DNA of 64,000 nt from a virus, in IMG/VR virus record IMGVR_UViG_3300005534_000001, positions 28,528 through 92,527 of that record; one strand, written 5' to 3'. A program made the translations under genes and the position numbers. The notes under the pieces are model-generated. The model saw only the letters and a program-made list of their open reading frames with translations, did no database searches and had not been told where the DNA came from. This document shows positions 55,319-63,687 of this stretch, one piece after another (the first letter of the stretch is position 1; each line of letters begins with the position of its first letter).

Positions 55319-55957
55319 TCAAAACGTTATCGGCTGAAGGTGTTTGTTTTTCGGAATTTCCCAGACAATGTGCTTCGGTTGAACTTTGGCTCCGAGATTT
55401 GGCGCAACGTCTCCGCAGTTCGGATCACCGAAGCATGTACAACTACCGCTCTGGCAAGTTTCTCCAGCCTGACACACATTACCCTGGCCACCACAGTTCT
55501 GGAAGTCTGTATTGAAATTGGTGCAATGTCCTCCTCCAAAAGAGTCGGAGTTATTCACACAATCTGGAAAGCTTGGACTTGCGCAATCAAGACTTGTGGT
55601 GCAGGTGTCAACTAGCTGTAGATGCTTATTTTTTGGAAGCATCCATGCTACGTGTTTGGGCGTGGCCTTTGCCCCTTGATTTGGAGCTATGCCATCTCCG
55701 CAGTTTTCATCGCCAAAACATGTACAGCTTCCGTTCGAGCATCGGTCGCCACTGCTACATGTACTCCCGACGCCACCGCAATTAAGCGAATCGTTTTGGC
55801 AGTCTACGTAGAAGCATTTGGTGAAAACCCAATACCCCGCTCCATCGTAATATCCGCAACCACCTGGCGGGGTATTGCCAGAGCAGACTGTTTGTTGAGC
55901 GTTTGATACTCCCACCATCGCCACGATAGCGATGGAAATCAGGATCAATTTTTTCAT
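55319..55957 (-). CDS. Secreted Cys-rich tandem-repeat protein
   Basis: 212 residues. Sec signal at about 1-20 (VSNA before Gln). The mature protein holds two homologous repeats of about 75 residues, each with CGGxGxxCxxGxxCxxGSCTCFGDxNCG and ending PKHxxWxxPKNKHLQ. Cys spacing fits disulfide knots rather than zinc. Start after AAAGGAAA. Such a protein would act in the periplasm or outside, perhaps altering receptors or blocking other phages; no relative is recognised. Confidence 0.75.
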   Translation of the reverse strand: MKKLILISIAIVAMVGVSNAQQTVCSGNTPPGGCGYYDGAGYWVFTKCFYVDCQNDSLNCGGVGSTCSSGDRCSNGSCTCFGDENCGDGIAPNQGAKATPKHVAWMLPKNKHLQLVDTCTTSLDCASPSFPDCVNNSDSFGGGHCTNFNTDFQNCGGQGNVCQAGETCQSGSCTCFGDPNCGDVAPNLGAKVQPKHIVWEIPKNKHLQPITF

Positions 55958-55978
55958 GTTTCATTTTCCTTTCAATTG

Positions 55979-56212
55979 TTACAGTGGTTGAGGGCATTCG
56001 CATTCAGTGAGATTCTTGCCGCAAAATCCGCAATCAATCGCGGCATGGATTCGGCCCAGATTTTCAATAGCTTCTGGTTCCGTTTCCCCGACTCCCACTT
56101 CTGGGCGCTCTGAAGTCCAAGCGTGCCAAGCGTGTTGGCCACGGATGGCAACCTTAGCGGTATGGATTTCAGTGGTTTGAGTTTCGCCTCGCGCAATCCT
56201 ACTGGTTGGCAT
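55979..56212 (-). CDS. Hypothetical protein with C-terminal Cys pairs
   Basis: 77 residues, start ATG at 56212 after AAGGTGG. Middle AIRGQHAWHAW; the last 15 residues CGFCGKNLTECECP can bind zinc. Start lies inside the end of the previous gene (its CATGCCAAC junction). Confidence 0.6.
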   Translation of the reverse strand: MPTSRIARGETQTTEIHTAKVAIRGQHAWHAWTSERPEVGVGETEPEAIENLGRIHAAIDCGFCGKNLTECECPQPL

Positions 56213-56435
56213 GGACGCCACCTTGCAGGGGATTTGCCAGCCACGCCTCTCGTTCAAGGTGCAACTCGGCCACGATTTCCGAGCGAGATTTAGGCAAGCC
56301 ATGTTCGTTTTTATTGAACGGGTTCATGGTCTGCTCAAAGACCTTGGTTTGCTGATGCCATTTGCCGTCACCGTCTTTCCACCGGCGCACGGCTTTAAGC
56401 TGGACGCGCTGAAAGCGGATTCTAGTTGTTGGCAT
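56199..56435 (-). CDS. Small basic hypothetical protein
   Basis: 78 residues. Basic strand-rich N-terminus (TRIRFQRVQLKAVRRW) then a helical end (RSEIVAELHLEREAWLAN). Begins MPT and its upstream neighbour ends VHAN; the same junction recurs at its own end. Confidence 0.6.
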   Translation of the reverse strand: MPTTRIRFQRVQLKAVRRWKDGDGKWHQQTKVFEQTMNPFNKNEHGLPKSRSEIVAELHLEREAWLANPLQGGVHANQ

Positions 56436-56712
56436 GAACCCGCTCCGTGGTTTGCCCGTTGGCATTTTCTATATAGGCGCAGTCGAACTCTTCGCCAACT
56501 TCGAAGGAGTTTTCGGTCGTCAATGGTTGATGGGAAATGTAATAGGTTTCAAGGCCATTAACGCCAGAAATGCAGTCAATAGCTTGAATGTTTAGACTAT
56601 GGGCGTCCTTCGGGGCGACAATTTGAGGGTCTTTACCGCAGGCACGAATAAACACCTTGTCCGCGCTGACTATCTTGGTTGAACTACCTTTTTTCAATTT
56701 AACTGTGAACAT
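56422..56712 (-). CDS. Hypothetical protein
   Basis: 96 residues after AAGGAG. Beta-rich, with SADKVFIRACGKDPQIV. No family recognised. A TTCCGC/GCGGAA palindrome (about 56741-56756) lies in its leader. Confidence 0.6.
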   Translation of the reverse strand: MFTVKLKKGSSTKIVSADKVFIRACGKDPQIVAPKDAHSLNIQAIDCISGVNGLETYYISHQPLTTENSFEVGEEFDCAYIENANGQTTERVHANN

Positions 56713-56813
56713 AACTACTACTCCTTGTGCTACTTCTGAATTTTCCGCTACGGCGGAATCTTGGTAATGCTACTCTACCTTATGGTTTTTACTTCACTTT
56801 GGTTACAAGGGAG

Positions 56814-57614
56814 TCACACATAATGTCTTATTGGTCTTTCCATCAACGTGCTATTCCGCGCAATCCAAGCCTGAATGTTCGGAAAGTCAATCAACTTTAT
56901 CGGCAATGGAAATCGGCTGAAAATTTCTACTCCAGGATACGGCTCGGCGCATTTCTTGCAAGCGTAATCAGTCCACGATATGCGACCGAATGAAACTCCA
57001 TACCCGCATTGCTCCGCATTATCACCGCAGAACGCGCAGACCTTTCCGGTATTACCAACGTACAACTTGTAAGCGAAATCGTTGCGCTCTCCCCAATCCG
57101 TTTCGTGAACGTGCGGCCTCTTTGTGAAATACATTTCTGCCGTATTCAGATCTCTTGCTACTTCGTCCACGGTCATATCTCGGCCAACTTGGTTCGGCTT
57201 CCAGTCTTCGGCCACTCGCGCAAGCTCCCACGGGATTGAAGGTTTTCCATATCCTCGAAAAAACTTCTGGTGTGGAATGTGCCATGTTGGCCCGTTCTGA
57301 ATCCGCGTCTCTACGAACATAAGCGAATGCCGCCCAGTACTAGAACACGCTCGGCAATGCGGCCATGTATACCCATTGCTGTCGTAATACTTTCCTGTTC
57401 CTGAACAGCCGCGACAGACCACCATTGCTCTGATGTGCTCATGCTGACAGGTTAGATTGTTGTCTGCCCATTCGATTGCTTGACCTTTTAGCCAATAGAT
57501 CGCATAGAATGGTGAACTGTGCCAATGGCCTTTGCGATATGATTCTGAGCGTACCCAGGAGTTTAGCCGGTCTATAGCTAAGATGTGTTCGGGCATGGGA
57601 GAGGGGAAGGTCAT
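56814..57614 (-). CDS. DnaJ-type zinc protein
   Basis: 266 residues. CRGCSGTGKYYDSNG and CRACSSTG make a DnaJ-like CxxCxGxG zinc pair near residues 65-95. A second Cys4 site (CAFCGDNAEQCG ... CKKC) lies near 190-225. DnaJ-like zinc units bind protein or nucleic acid. The gene is next to the methyltransferase, suggesting a shared early function. Confidence 0.7.
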   Translation of the reverse strand: MTFPSPMPEHILAIDRLNSWVRSESYRKGHWHSSPFYAIYWLKGQAIEWADNNLTCQHEHIRAMVVCRGCSGTGKYYDSNGYTWPHCRACSSTGRHSLMFVETRIQNGPTWHIPHQKFFRGYGKPSIPWELARVAEDWKPNQVGRDMTVDEVARDLNTAEMYFTKRPHVHETDWGERNDFAYKLYVGNTGKVCAFCGDNAEQCGYGVSFGRISWTDYACKKCAEPYPGVEIFSRFPLPIKLIDFPNIQAWIARNSTLMERPIRHYV

Positions 57615-57625
57615 TGCATTATCTC

Positions 57626-58636
57626 TCACTCGTAAAGTGTGGCCTGGGGAATCTCTTCAGTTTCTTCCTCTGCGAATTGATGGTGGGTACTTTCTAATTC
57701 ACCGAAGCCATGTTCCAAGTAATAAGCGATGTTACGCTTCGATTGATTGAAGTATCCGGTCTTAAGCTCTATGCCGATCGCACGGTACCCGTTGACCAAA
57801 GCGGCGCAGACTTCTGACCCAACTCCCATGAATGGAGTAAGTACGGTTTCTCCTGGGTTTGACCATAGCGCCAGGGCGCGCTCGATCACATCAAGTTGCA
57901 GAGGGTGCGGTACCTGCTCGTCGCCCTCTTCCCTTGCATTCTTGAATGGCAGTGTGCGCCAGATGCGGATATCGTCCCAGAATGCAGAAGCGTACTGCCG
58001 CCAGATCCATTGCGAATATTTGTTGCCAAGTTGGGAGCCTTCATGGCCTCTATATTTGAGAAATTCGGCTGGTACTTGCCTCTCGCCGGCGTAGTTCATT
58101 AACCCAGTTGGATGAACAATCGGGATAGGGTTTGTGCCTTTGCGCCGAAACACAAGTAGGTAGTCAGCCGACGCGTTGGAGCATCGAGACGAGTCCTCAA
58201 TGACGGTGGTATGGAATAGGGACTTCATCAGCGTTCGATTTCGCAACGCCAGTGGCTCTTTCCATACGCAGTACCGGGCCACATATCGCCAGCCTTCACT
58301 CTCGTGCAATCGGATGATATCGCCGGGGAAATCCACAAGATAGTCGTTGCCGGTGTTTCCGCTGGCAATATCCATACAGTGAACGGCTGTCATCCTGCCT
58401 GGCATTGTTACCCGGCCAATCTCCTTCACGATGAATTGGTAATGTTTAAAAAATTGCTTGTAATCATCGGCATTCGACAGATCGCGCTCACTTGAGGAAT
58501 AGCAGTACAGGCCGCCGAACGGAGGAGAATAGATAGACAAGTGGATAGATTCTTTCGGAAGGGCCTGCATGACTTCTCCGCAGTCTCCAAGATAGATCGC
58601 GTATTTGTCGGTAATTTTCTGGTCTTTCACAGCCAT
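57626..58636 (-). CDS. DNA methyltransferase, beta-class
   Basis: 336 residues. SPPF (37-40, the catalytic DPPY-type motif) comes first and the SAM-binding TPFMGVGSE (267-275) later; this order defines the beta class. SPPF is most often found in N4-cytosine or N6-adenine methylases. No restriction partner adjoins. It overlaps the SNF2-type helicase by ten bases; helicase and methylase pairs are frequent in phages and may protect phage DNA. Confidence 0.85.
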   Translation of the reverse strand: MAVKDQKITDKYAIYLGDCGEVMQALPKESIHLSIYSPPFGGLYCYSSSERDLSNADDYKQFFKHYQFIVKEIGRVTMPGRMTAVHCMDIASGNTGNDYLVDFPGDIIRLHESEGWRYVARYCVWKEPLALRNRTLMKSLFHTTVIEDSSRCSNASADYLLVFRRKGTNPIPIVHPTGLMNYAGERQVPAEFLKYRGHEGSQLGNKYSQWIWRQYASAFWDDIRIWRTLPFKNAREEGDEQVPHPLQLDVIERALALWSNPGETVLTPFMGVGSEVCAALVNGYRAIGIELKTGYFNQSKRNIAYYLEHGFGELESTHHQFAEEETEEIPQATLYE

Positions 58637-60006
58637 GCCGGCACCATTTCCTTTTGCTGAAAATCGTTTGATTTGTGTAACTGGAGAGCTTCGTTCATAT
58701 GGGCGACTAAGCGGATAAACATATTGTCAGCGGCTCTCTGTTTGTGTTGCAGGTTGGCCATCACTCCGCGCTCTGCTTCAGAAACTACGATGTCAATAGT
58801 GACCGGACGGTTCTGGCCGAAACGCCAGCAGCGCCGTACTGCTTGGTAATACTGTTCGAAGCTATGCGAAGGGAATGTAACCTCGTGGGCGCAGTGCTGG
58901 AAATTCAGACCCCAGCAACCAATCTTGGGTTTGGTGATGAGTCGGCGAATTTTGCCAGCCGCGAATGCGTTTAACTTTTCTTCCTTGGCATCGTCCGGAT
59001 CATTGCCTGATACTTGGACGGAATCGGGAATGATTTCGTTAAGCATATCTCCTTCGACATTCAAATGGCACCAAATCAAAGACACATCGCGGTGGCGAAC
59101 CAACTCTTCAACTTGCTCACATCTCTCTCGCAAAGTTCTGCGGCGTTCGTCGGTTTGCTCCCGGATGCTGGTCGCGGCAACATGGAAGAGTTTGTCCGGC
59201 GGGAGACTGCGCGATTTTACGATGTGCTCGCTCTCAATTAATTCTGGTAGATTGAATCTGCCGTCATCAAATCCGATATCACTGGGCTTGCGCAGGGCCC
59301 TGGCGAATGAGCATACCCATTTCCAGAATGCCTCTTCAGCGTGGCCCTTGAATACCCACTTCGGAAGAATCAAGCCTTCCCTGGTTCTGCGGCCTCTGCG
59401 CTCGGCCTCGCTCATTTTCTCTTCGTTTTTAAAGAATCTGGCCAGCATTTCACTGTAGTCGAGATATCCCAGGGCTTCGCTGCTTGTTCCTAGTTCAATG
59501 TAGTCATTAGGTGCAGCCGTGGCCGTGCAGAGCAGTCGGTATGGAATCTGACGCATGAACGCGGTGATCTGGCGCCGGCGCGTTCCGTCGAAGGATTTGA
59601 GGATTGATGACTCATCTAATACAATGCCGCTAAAATCATCAGGATTGAAATAGTGCAGGCGCTCATAGTTGCAGACATTGATGCCGCCTTTCAGCTCGCC
59701 GTTGCCGCTGCGGTAACATTCAATGCCGACCTTGTCAGCTTCGCGTAGGGTCTGGCTGGAAACGGCCAGCGGGGTAAGGATTAATACTTTCCGATTGGTC
59801 TGCATGACTATGTTTTCAGCCCAGGCGAGCTGCATCGGAGTTTTGCCTAACCCGCAATCGGCGAAGAGTGCGCCACGACCTTTCCTGACAAGCAAGTTGA
59901 CTAGGAATCGCTGAAAGTCAAACAGCGGCCCACAGTCCCAAACAGGTTCGAATCCGTCATTGAACTGCATTTGGGATTTGCTCTTAATAAATTGCTCGTA
60001 GTTCAT
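58627..60006 (-). CDS. SNF2-type helicase, copy 2
   Basis: 459 residues from the ATG at 60006 (466 from an ATG at 60027 that overlaps the upstream stop by ATGA). FADCGLGKT Walker A, IVLDESS motif II, LCTATAAPND motif III, and QAVRRCWRFGQ motif VI. Different family branch from the helicase at 52858-54597. Together with the methylase it forms a common phage pair. Confidence 0.85.
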   Translation of the reverse strand: MNYEQFIKSKSQMQFNDGFEPVWDCGPLFDFQRFLVNLLVRKGRGALFADCGLGKTPMQLAWAENIVMQTNRKVLILTPLAVSSQTLREADKVGIECYRSGNGELKGGINVCNYERLHYFNPDDFSGIVLDESSILKSFDGTRRRQITAFMRQIPYRLLCTATAAPNDYIELGTSSEALGYLDYSEMLARFFKNEEKMSEAERRGRRTREGLILPKWVFKGHAEEAFWKWVCSFARALRKPSDIGFDDGRFNLPELIESEHIVKSRSLPPDKLFHVAATSIREQTDERRRTLRERCEQVEELVRHRDVSLIWCHLNVEGDMLNEIIPDSVQVSGNDPDDAKEEKLNAFAAGKIRRLITKPKIGCWGLNFQHCAHEVTFPSHSFEQYYQAVRRCWRFGQNRPVTIDIVVSEAERGVMANLQHKQRAADNMFIRLVAHMNEALQLHKSNDFQQKEMVPAWL

Positions 60007-60023
60007 GCCTCCCTCAATCCCTC

Positions 60024-60344
60024 TCATTCGGCTTTCTCCCTTGCAACATTGATCAGATAATCCCGGCAAAGATCGTAATGGCCCCAATACGCTCGTAAAT
60101 GCCATCCTGCCCACGTTCCCCAGTCCTTAACGCTTTCCTCTGTCAATTGCTTCTGACGCTGCACATCGGCCAGCAGATCGTTAAAGCGCCTCATCAAATT
60201 CGCCCTCTGCAATCTGATTGAGCACGAACGGCAAAACGGAGAATTAGCCCACTTCTCAGACTTGCAAGCTGCGCATGTCGTGCTCTCATACTCTGCCTCG
60301 AATTGCTCCAGCGCCGCGATTAGGACATGGCCGTTACGCTCCAT
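60024..60344 (-). CDS. Zinc-ribbon protein
   Basis: 106 residues opened by TAATG. CAACKSEKWANSPFCRSC near residue 25-42 is a strong Cys4 ribbon, then a helical basic region. Binding of nucleic acid is possible. Confidence 0.65.
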   Translation of the reverse strand: MERNGHVLIAALEQFEAEYESTTCAACKSEKWANSPFCRSCSIRLQRANLMRRFNDLLADVQRQKQLTEESVKDWGTWAGWHLRAYWGHYDLCRDYLINVAREKAE

Positions 60345-61090
60345 TACTTCACTGAATCCTTCAACTCAATGCCTGATGCCTCAATTGATTGAATCAGGCC
60401 GTCTCTGGTAATAGGCTTAGGGTTCTGTGGACCTTCCGTATTGCCGTCTTCAGGCTCAAACTCACGAGTACCACAGCCCTGCTCTTTCATCTGCTTCGCA
60501 ATCGCTTTGATGGTGGTCTTTTTGGTGAATGAGACTGTTAGCTTATATGGCTTGGTCGCCTGTTTGCCAAGACCTCCACCGAAGACTTCGCCAATGTACA
60601 CGTAGGCGATTCCAGTGTTCTCTTTGTCGAACTCAATGCCGCGAAAACGATGGCCGTAATTCAGCAGAGACCGCAGCGCCTTGTGAATCTTTGTTGCCGC
60701 GCTTTGCTTGTCGCCTTCCCATAGGAATTTTTCATGGATGCCAACGACTCGGACATAACTCTCATTGCCGTAATTGCAGAGTTTATCTGTGCCGATTGCG
60801 CGAAGGCACAGCCCATGAGGATCATGCGGTATCCCTTGCTCATGTACGAAACTGATAAGCCAGGGATTCTGCTGGATGCCGGTGCTCGTGCGACAGACAA
60901 CGAGCTCTCCCTTTGCGAACGGCTTCTTGTTGAATAAATCCCATTCGCACAAGACATGAGAAATAGAGTGAGGGCTGGCCATGTACCGCCTGACTTCTGG
61001 CAACATCTGAAGTTTCTCAAGTTCGATGGCTAGGATTGCGGCGATGTTTGTAAGGATGCGTTCACGGTCTGTCATCTTATCGTTCTTCAT
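60344..61090 (-). CDS. Hypothetical early protein
   Basis: 248 residues from ATG in an ATGA overlap after AGGAAAG. Helical start, then an alpha/beta middle with ELVVCRTSTGIQQNPWLISFV; C-terminal third includes LTVSFTKKTTIKAIAKQM and a disordered Glu/Pro/Asn stretch. Not recognised. Confidence 0.6.
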   Translation of the reverse strand: MKNDKMTDRERILTNIAAILAIELEKLQMLPEVRRYMASPHSISHVLCEWDLFNKKPFAKGELVVCRTSTGIQQNPWLISFVHEQGIPHDPHGLCLRAIGTDKLCNYGNESYVRVVGIHEKFLWEGDKQSAATKIHKALRSLLNYGHRFRGIEFDKENTGIAYVYIGEVFGGGLGKQATKPYKLTVSFTKKTTIKAIAKQMKEQGCGTREFEPEDGNTEGPQNPKPITRDGLIQSIEASGIELKDSVK

Positions 61091-61344
61091 TTGTCTTTCC
61101 TGCTCGTCTGACATTGGAACTGATCTCCTACTTTCTTCCATGCCCAGTTATCAATTTGCTCGTTCTCGTGAAGATCGTAAGCGCGGTCACACTTTGGGCA
61201 ATATCTGTGCGGCCCGGTTGGCGTGCTGAAACGCGATTTATAGACAAGCGGTTTACGTCCGCAGCATCGGCCCTTTTCGTCTAGATGCATTGGTGCTGAA
61301 AGGATCACGCCTTGGCCTTCGCACTGCGGATGGTTATCGCTCAC
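61087..61344 (-). CDS. Zinc-ribbon protein
   Basis: 85 residues from GTG in a GTGA overlap after GAGGAAAA. Two Cys pairs, GRCCGRK and CPKCDRAYDLH, plus a lone Cys at each end. Function unknown. Confidence 0.6.
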   Translation of the reverse strand: MSDNHPQCEGQGVILSAPMHLDEKGRCCGRKPLVYKSRFSTPTGPHRYCPKCDRAYDLHENEQIDNWAWKKVGDQFQCQTSRKDK

Positions 61345-61511
61345 TTTGTTTTCCTCGCTTCCATCTCCAGGCAAGCCCGACAACTTGGATCGCGCTTGCC
61401 ATTATGCGCCGCTTTTCGATGGCATTCAATCGCTTCTTTCAGATGATCCTTGTGAAAGATTCTCTCTATTGCATACCTGCCGTGACGAGCATTCGTAAGT
61501 GGGCGATTCAT
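61341..61511 (-). CDS. Small basic Cys protein
   Basis: 56 residues. Start fixed by the ATGA overlap with the upstream gene; an earlier ATG is ignored. Basic helix then CRACLEMEARK. Probably half of a ribbon or dimer site. Confidence 0.55.
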   Translation of the reverse strand: MNRPLTNARHGRYAIERIFHKDHLKEAIECHRKAAHNGKRDPSCRACLEMEARKTK

Positions 61512-61642
61512 CTGTGTTCCCTGTTTTGCCATTCAGAAAGTTCTTGATCATCAATATTGCGGGCGAACAGGAACACGCACAGACAGGCAATCATCATTGA
61601 CAGGGCAAGCAAGCCTATCAGTAGCCAGTAAAATGGGTTCAT
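61508..61642 (-). CDS. Single-pass membrane protein (44 aa)
   Basis: 44 residues after CAGGAG. Hydrophobic residues 4-26 (FYWLLIGLLALSMMIACLC) and an acidic/basic C-terminal tail. May be an early inner-membrane protein. Confidence 0.6.
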   Translation of the reverse strand: MNPFYWLLIGLLALSMMIACLCVFLFARNIDDQELSEWQNREHR

Positions 61643-61661
61643 AAATACTCCTGATTAAACT

Positions 61662-61680
61662 GCGGGCTTGTTAGGCCCGC
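61662..61680. terminator. Short GC-rich hairpin
   Basis: GCGGGC (61662-61667) pairs with GCCCGC (61675-61680), just after the 232-residue gene on the minus strand. No strong T-run. Probably attenuates or processes the transcript. Confidence 0.4.
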
Positions 61681-61683
61681 GTG

Positions 61684-62382
61684 TTAGTTGACCGCTTCCC
61701 CTGTCTGTCTTGACCTGAAGCTTCTCCGCACACGATCTACCGGCGTCTGCGTTTTGCTCACTTCTTCAGGCTTGATGTCGGCCACTGCTTCGGCTCTCTC
61801 TTCCGTTTGCTCGTCTTCGGGAAGGGATGATTCGGAATCGTCTTCATTGTCTTCTTCGGTCTCTGGCTCCGGCTGGTCGCCGATGCGCATTTGAAGCGGA
61901 GGTTTCTCGTCTTGGATTGGATGGAAGTCCGGCGAAGGAACGAAGTCACACCATAGTTTACAGCCCCAATAGCGGTCCACAAAACGCCATAGACCTTTAA
62001 ACCACGGCACGTTGTATTCGAGCCGCAAAACGGTCACATATGAGTCCTTTTCTTTTTCGCGGGAGAGTTCAAACTTCTGGAGGGTAAGGCCGGTAGCGCG
62101 TTGGACTTTTTCTGCACTTGTATCCGTGTCATAGAAATCCATGCTCATCTGTTCGAGGATGATATCTGAAGAGAATGTCCCACTGCCGCGCTCTTTTTCT
62201 ACAGCATGGAAACCTTCGGTGAGGAATTCGGGAAAGCCTTCAAAACTCTCGCCGGTTATTGGAAGTTTGAATTTGAAGAGAACTCGCTTTTCATTCTCAT
62301 TGTTTTTCTTTGGCGACCAGCTTTCAAGAATGATTGCCCGCTTCTTGGCTGGAAAGAATTGAAACCTAATGTCTTCTGTCAT
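61684..62382 (-). CDS. Hypothetical protein with acidic tail
   Basis: 232 residues after AAAGGAG. Folded beta-rich part to about 165 (RAIILESWSPKKNNENEKRVLFKFKL is typical in composition), then a long Glu/Asp/Pro-rich tail like that of single-strand DNA-binding proteins. An ssDNA-binding or recombination role is possible but no OB-fold motif is evident. Confidence 0.6.
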   Translation of the reverse strand: MTEDIRFQFFPAKKRAIILESWSPKKNNENEKRVLFKFKLPITGESFEGFPEFLTEGFHAVEKERGSGTFSSDIILEQMSMDFYDTDTSAEKVQRATGLTLQKFELSREKEKDSYVTVLRLEYNVPWFKGLWRFVDRYWGCKLWCDFVPSPDFHPIQDEKPPLQMRIGDQPEPETEEDNEDDSESSLPEDEQTEERAEAVADIKPEEVSKTQTPVDRVRRSFRSRQTGEAVN

Positions 62383-62395
62383 TGATTCTCCTTTG

Positions 62396-62704
62396 CTAAA
62401 ATGCTTTATTCATCTCTTCCGCTGTCTTGTCCCTTACCAGCACTTCAGGCCGCGATAAACTCTCTTGCAGGATTTCGGCCAAGTGTTGTGCATCCTTCGG
62501 TGCCTTCTCTATCTCCCGCGCCACCCATTCAACATCGGGCGAATAGGCGAACATCAATTCAATTCGCGTTGGCAGTTCCGGGATGAACTCGTTCAGAAAC
62601 TTGTGGATCGGCTGGCCCTGCTTCAGTTTCTCAATGTTTCCCGGTTCGAGAATCATCAAGATAATGACTTTCCCTTCGCCATCGTGCAACCGTGCAGCAA
62701 TCAT
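62396..62704 (-). CDS. Hypothetical protein
   Basis: 102 residues from ATG in an ATGA overlap after GAGAGGC. Alpha/beta pattern (GKVIILMILEPGNIEKLKQGQP). No family recognised. Coupled to the HAD gene. Confidence 0.6.
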   Translation of the reverse strand: MIAARLHDGEGKVIILMILEPGNIEKLKQGQPIHKFLNEFIPELPTRIELMFAYSPDVEWVAREIEKAPKDAQHLAEILQESLSRPEVLVRDKTAEEMNKAF

Positions 62705-63123
62705 AGATATGCCTCTCGGTCTTTCTGGTACCACGGCTTGAAGCTCTTCAGGAATTCCATTGTCGGCCAAGTCCCAGTGAACAGCACTCCGCGATCATCA
62801 AGAGTGACATGGGCAGGCGGTTTCTCCAAGGGGAATTTCAATTGAGTCAGAAAGAAAGTAGTTCGCGGTTCAGTGTGACCGTTGGCCCATTCGGTACCGT
62901 GCTTATCAAACCAGTCTTTCATTGCCTGAAGGCCGCCCTCTTGATGAGACCGCGAAGAGAAAATGTTGACTTCGAACTCCCGTATCGCTTGATCCAGGAA
63001 TTCAAAAAGGCCATTCACTGGAGGATCTGGAATTACCGCAGCGCCTTTCCATCCTGAATATCGGCTTACTGTGCCGTCGAAATCAAGGCAAAGAATCGGC
63101 TTGCGTCCAATTAAATCGGTCAA
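62701..63123 (-). CDS. HAD-superfamily phosphatase
   Basis: 140 residues. [10 protein letters not shown] (11-20) is HAD motif I with nucleophile Asp14 and Asp16. SSRSH is motif II-like; VTLDDRG near 105 gives the motif IV acids. The closest-looking groups are phage polynucleotide 3-prime phosphatases and small HADs. Coupled to the ACP gene by ATGA, so it could act on its product, or on nucleotides. Confidence 0.75.
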   Translation of the reverse strand: MTDLIGRKPILCLDFDGTVSRYSGWKGAAVIPDPPVNGLFEFLDQAIREFEVNIFSSRSHQEGGLQAMKDWFDKHGTEWANGHTEPRTTFFLTQLKFPLEKPPAHVTLDDRGVLFTGTWPTMEFLKSFKPWYQKDREAYL

Positions 63124-63374
63124 ACCTTTTCTCCCTTCAGTGATTTGGTAACGTAGTCCACGATCTGCTGGACGGTTTCAATCTTCTCTGCGTCTTCGTC
63201 TGGAACATCCAAGTCAAACTCATACTCGAAGTCCATCACGAGTTGGCAGCAGTCCAGCGAGTCCGCTCCGAGGTCATCAACGAGTTTTGCTTCTGGAGTT
63301 ACCTCATCTTCTTCGACGCCCAGTTGCTCGACGAGGATCTGCTTTACGCGCTGTTCTATGGTGGATGTGGTCAT
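63120..63374 (-). CDS. Acyl carrier protein
   Basis: 84 residues, normal ACP length. [17 protein letters not shown] contains the D-S-L site, Ser39 carrying the phosphopantetheine arm. The acidic helix II/III sequence ([26 protein letters not shown]) is classical. ACP carries fatty acyl chains for lipid synthesis and other acyl transfers. The usual Asp-Ser-Leu is intact, so it can be modified by the host holo-ACP synthase. Confidence 0.9.
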   Translation of the reverse strand: MTTSTIEQRVKQILVEQLGVEEDEVTPEAKLVDDLGADSLDCCQLVMDFEYEFDLDVPDEDAEKIETVQQIVDYVTKSLKGEKV

Positions 63375-63670
63375 GCCGTTTGCCCCTCTGCCAGATCGTA
63401 ACTGTCCGCGAAGATATCAGATTTACAAGGATACACTTCACCCTTGATCCCGATGATTACGAAATCACCGATGGATGCTTCCAGCGGATCGGATGTGCTT
63501 TCGAGTGTGTGAATGAGTAAGCGAATAGGCTTGGCTGTAAGGTCGAAATTGACCTTGGTATTGGCCGTCATCTGGCCTTCGTTGTTTTGCAGGAAGCGCA
63601 TGATTTCTGATACGTTCTCGCCATCCCACTGGATTGCGTTGATGGTTACTGGCTTTTTGGTGTATCGCAT
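63371..63670 (-). CDS. Phage protein of the KPVxIxAIQWDG type
   Basis: 99 residues after AGGAGAA. Starts [15 protein letters not shown] and ends [21 protein letters not shown], a pattern I associate with small proteins in phages across several hosts. Their function is unknown. Confidence 0.7.
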   Translation of the reverse strand: MRYTKKPVTINAIQWDGENVSEIMRFLQNNEGQMTANTKVNFDLTAKPIRLLIHTLESTSDPLEASIGDFVIIGIKGEVYPCKSDIFADSYDLAEGQTA

Positions 63671-63687
63671 TGGTTCTCCTTGTTGAT

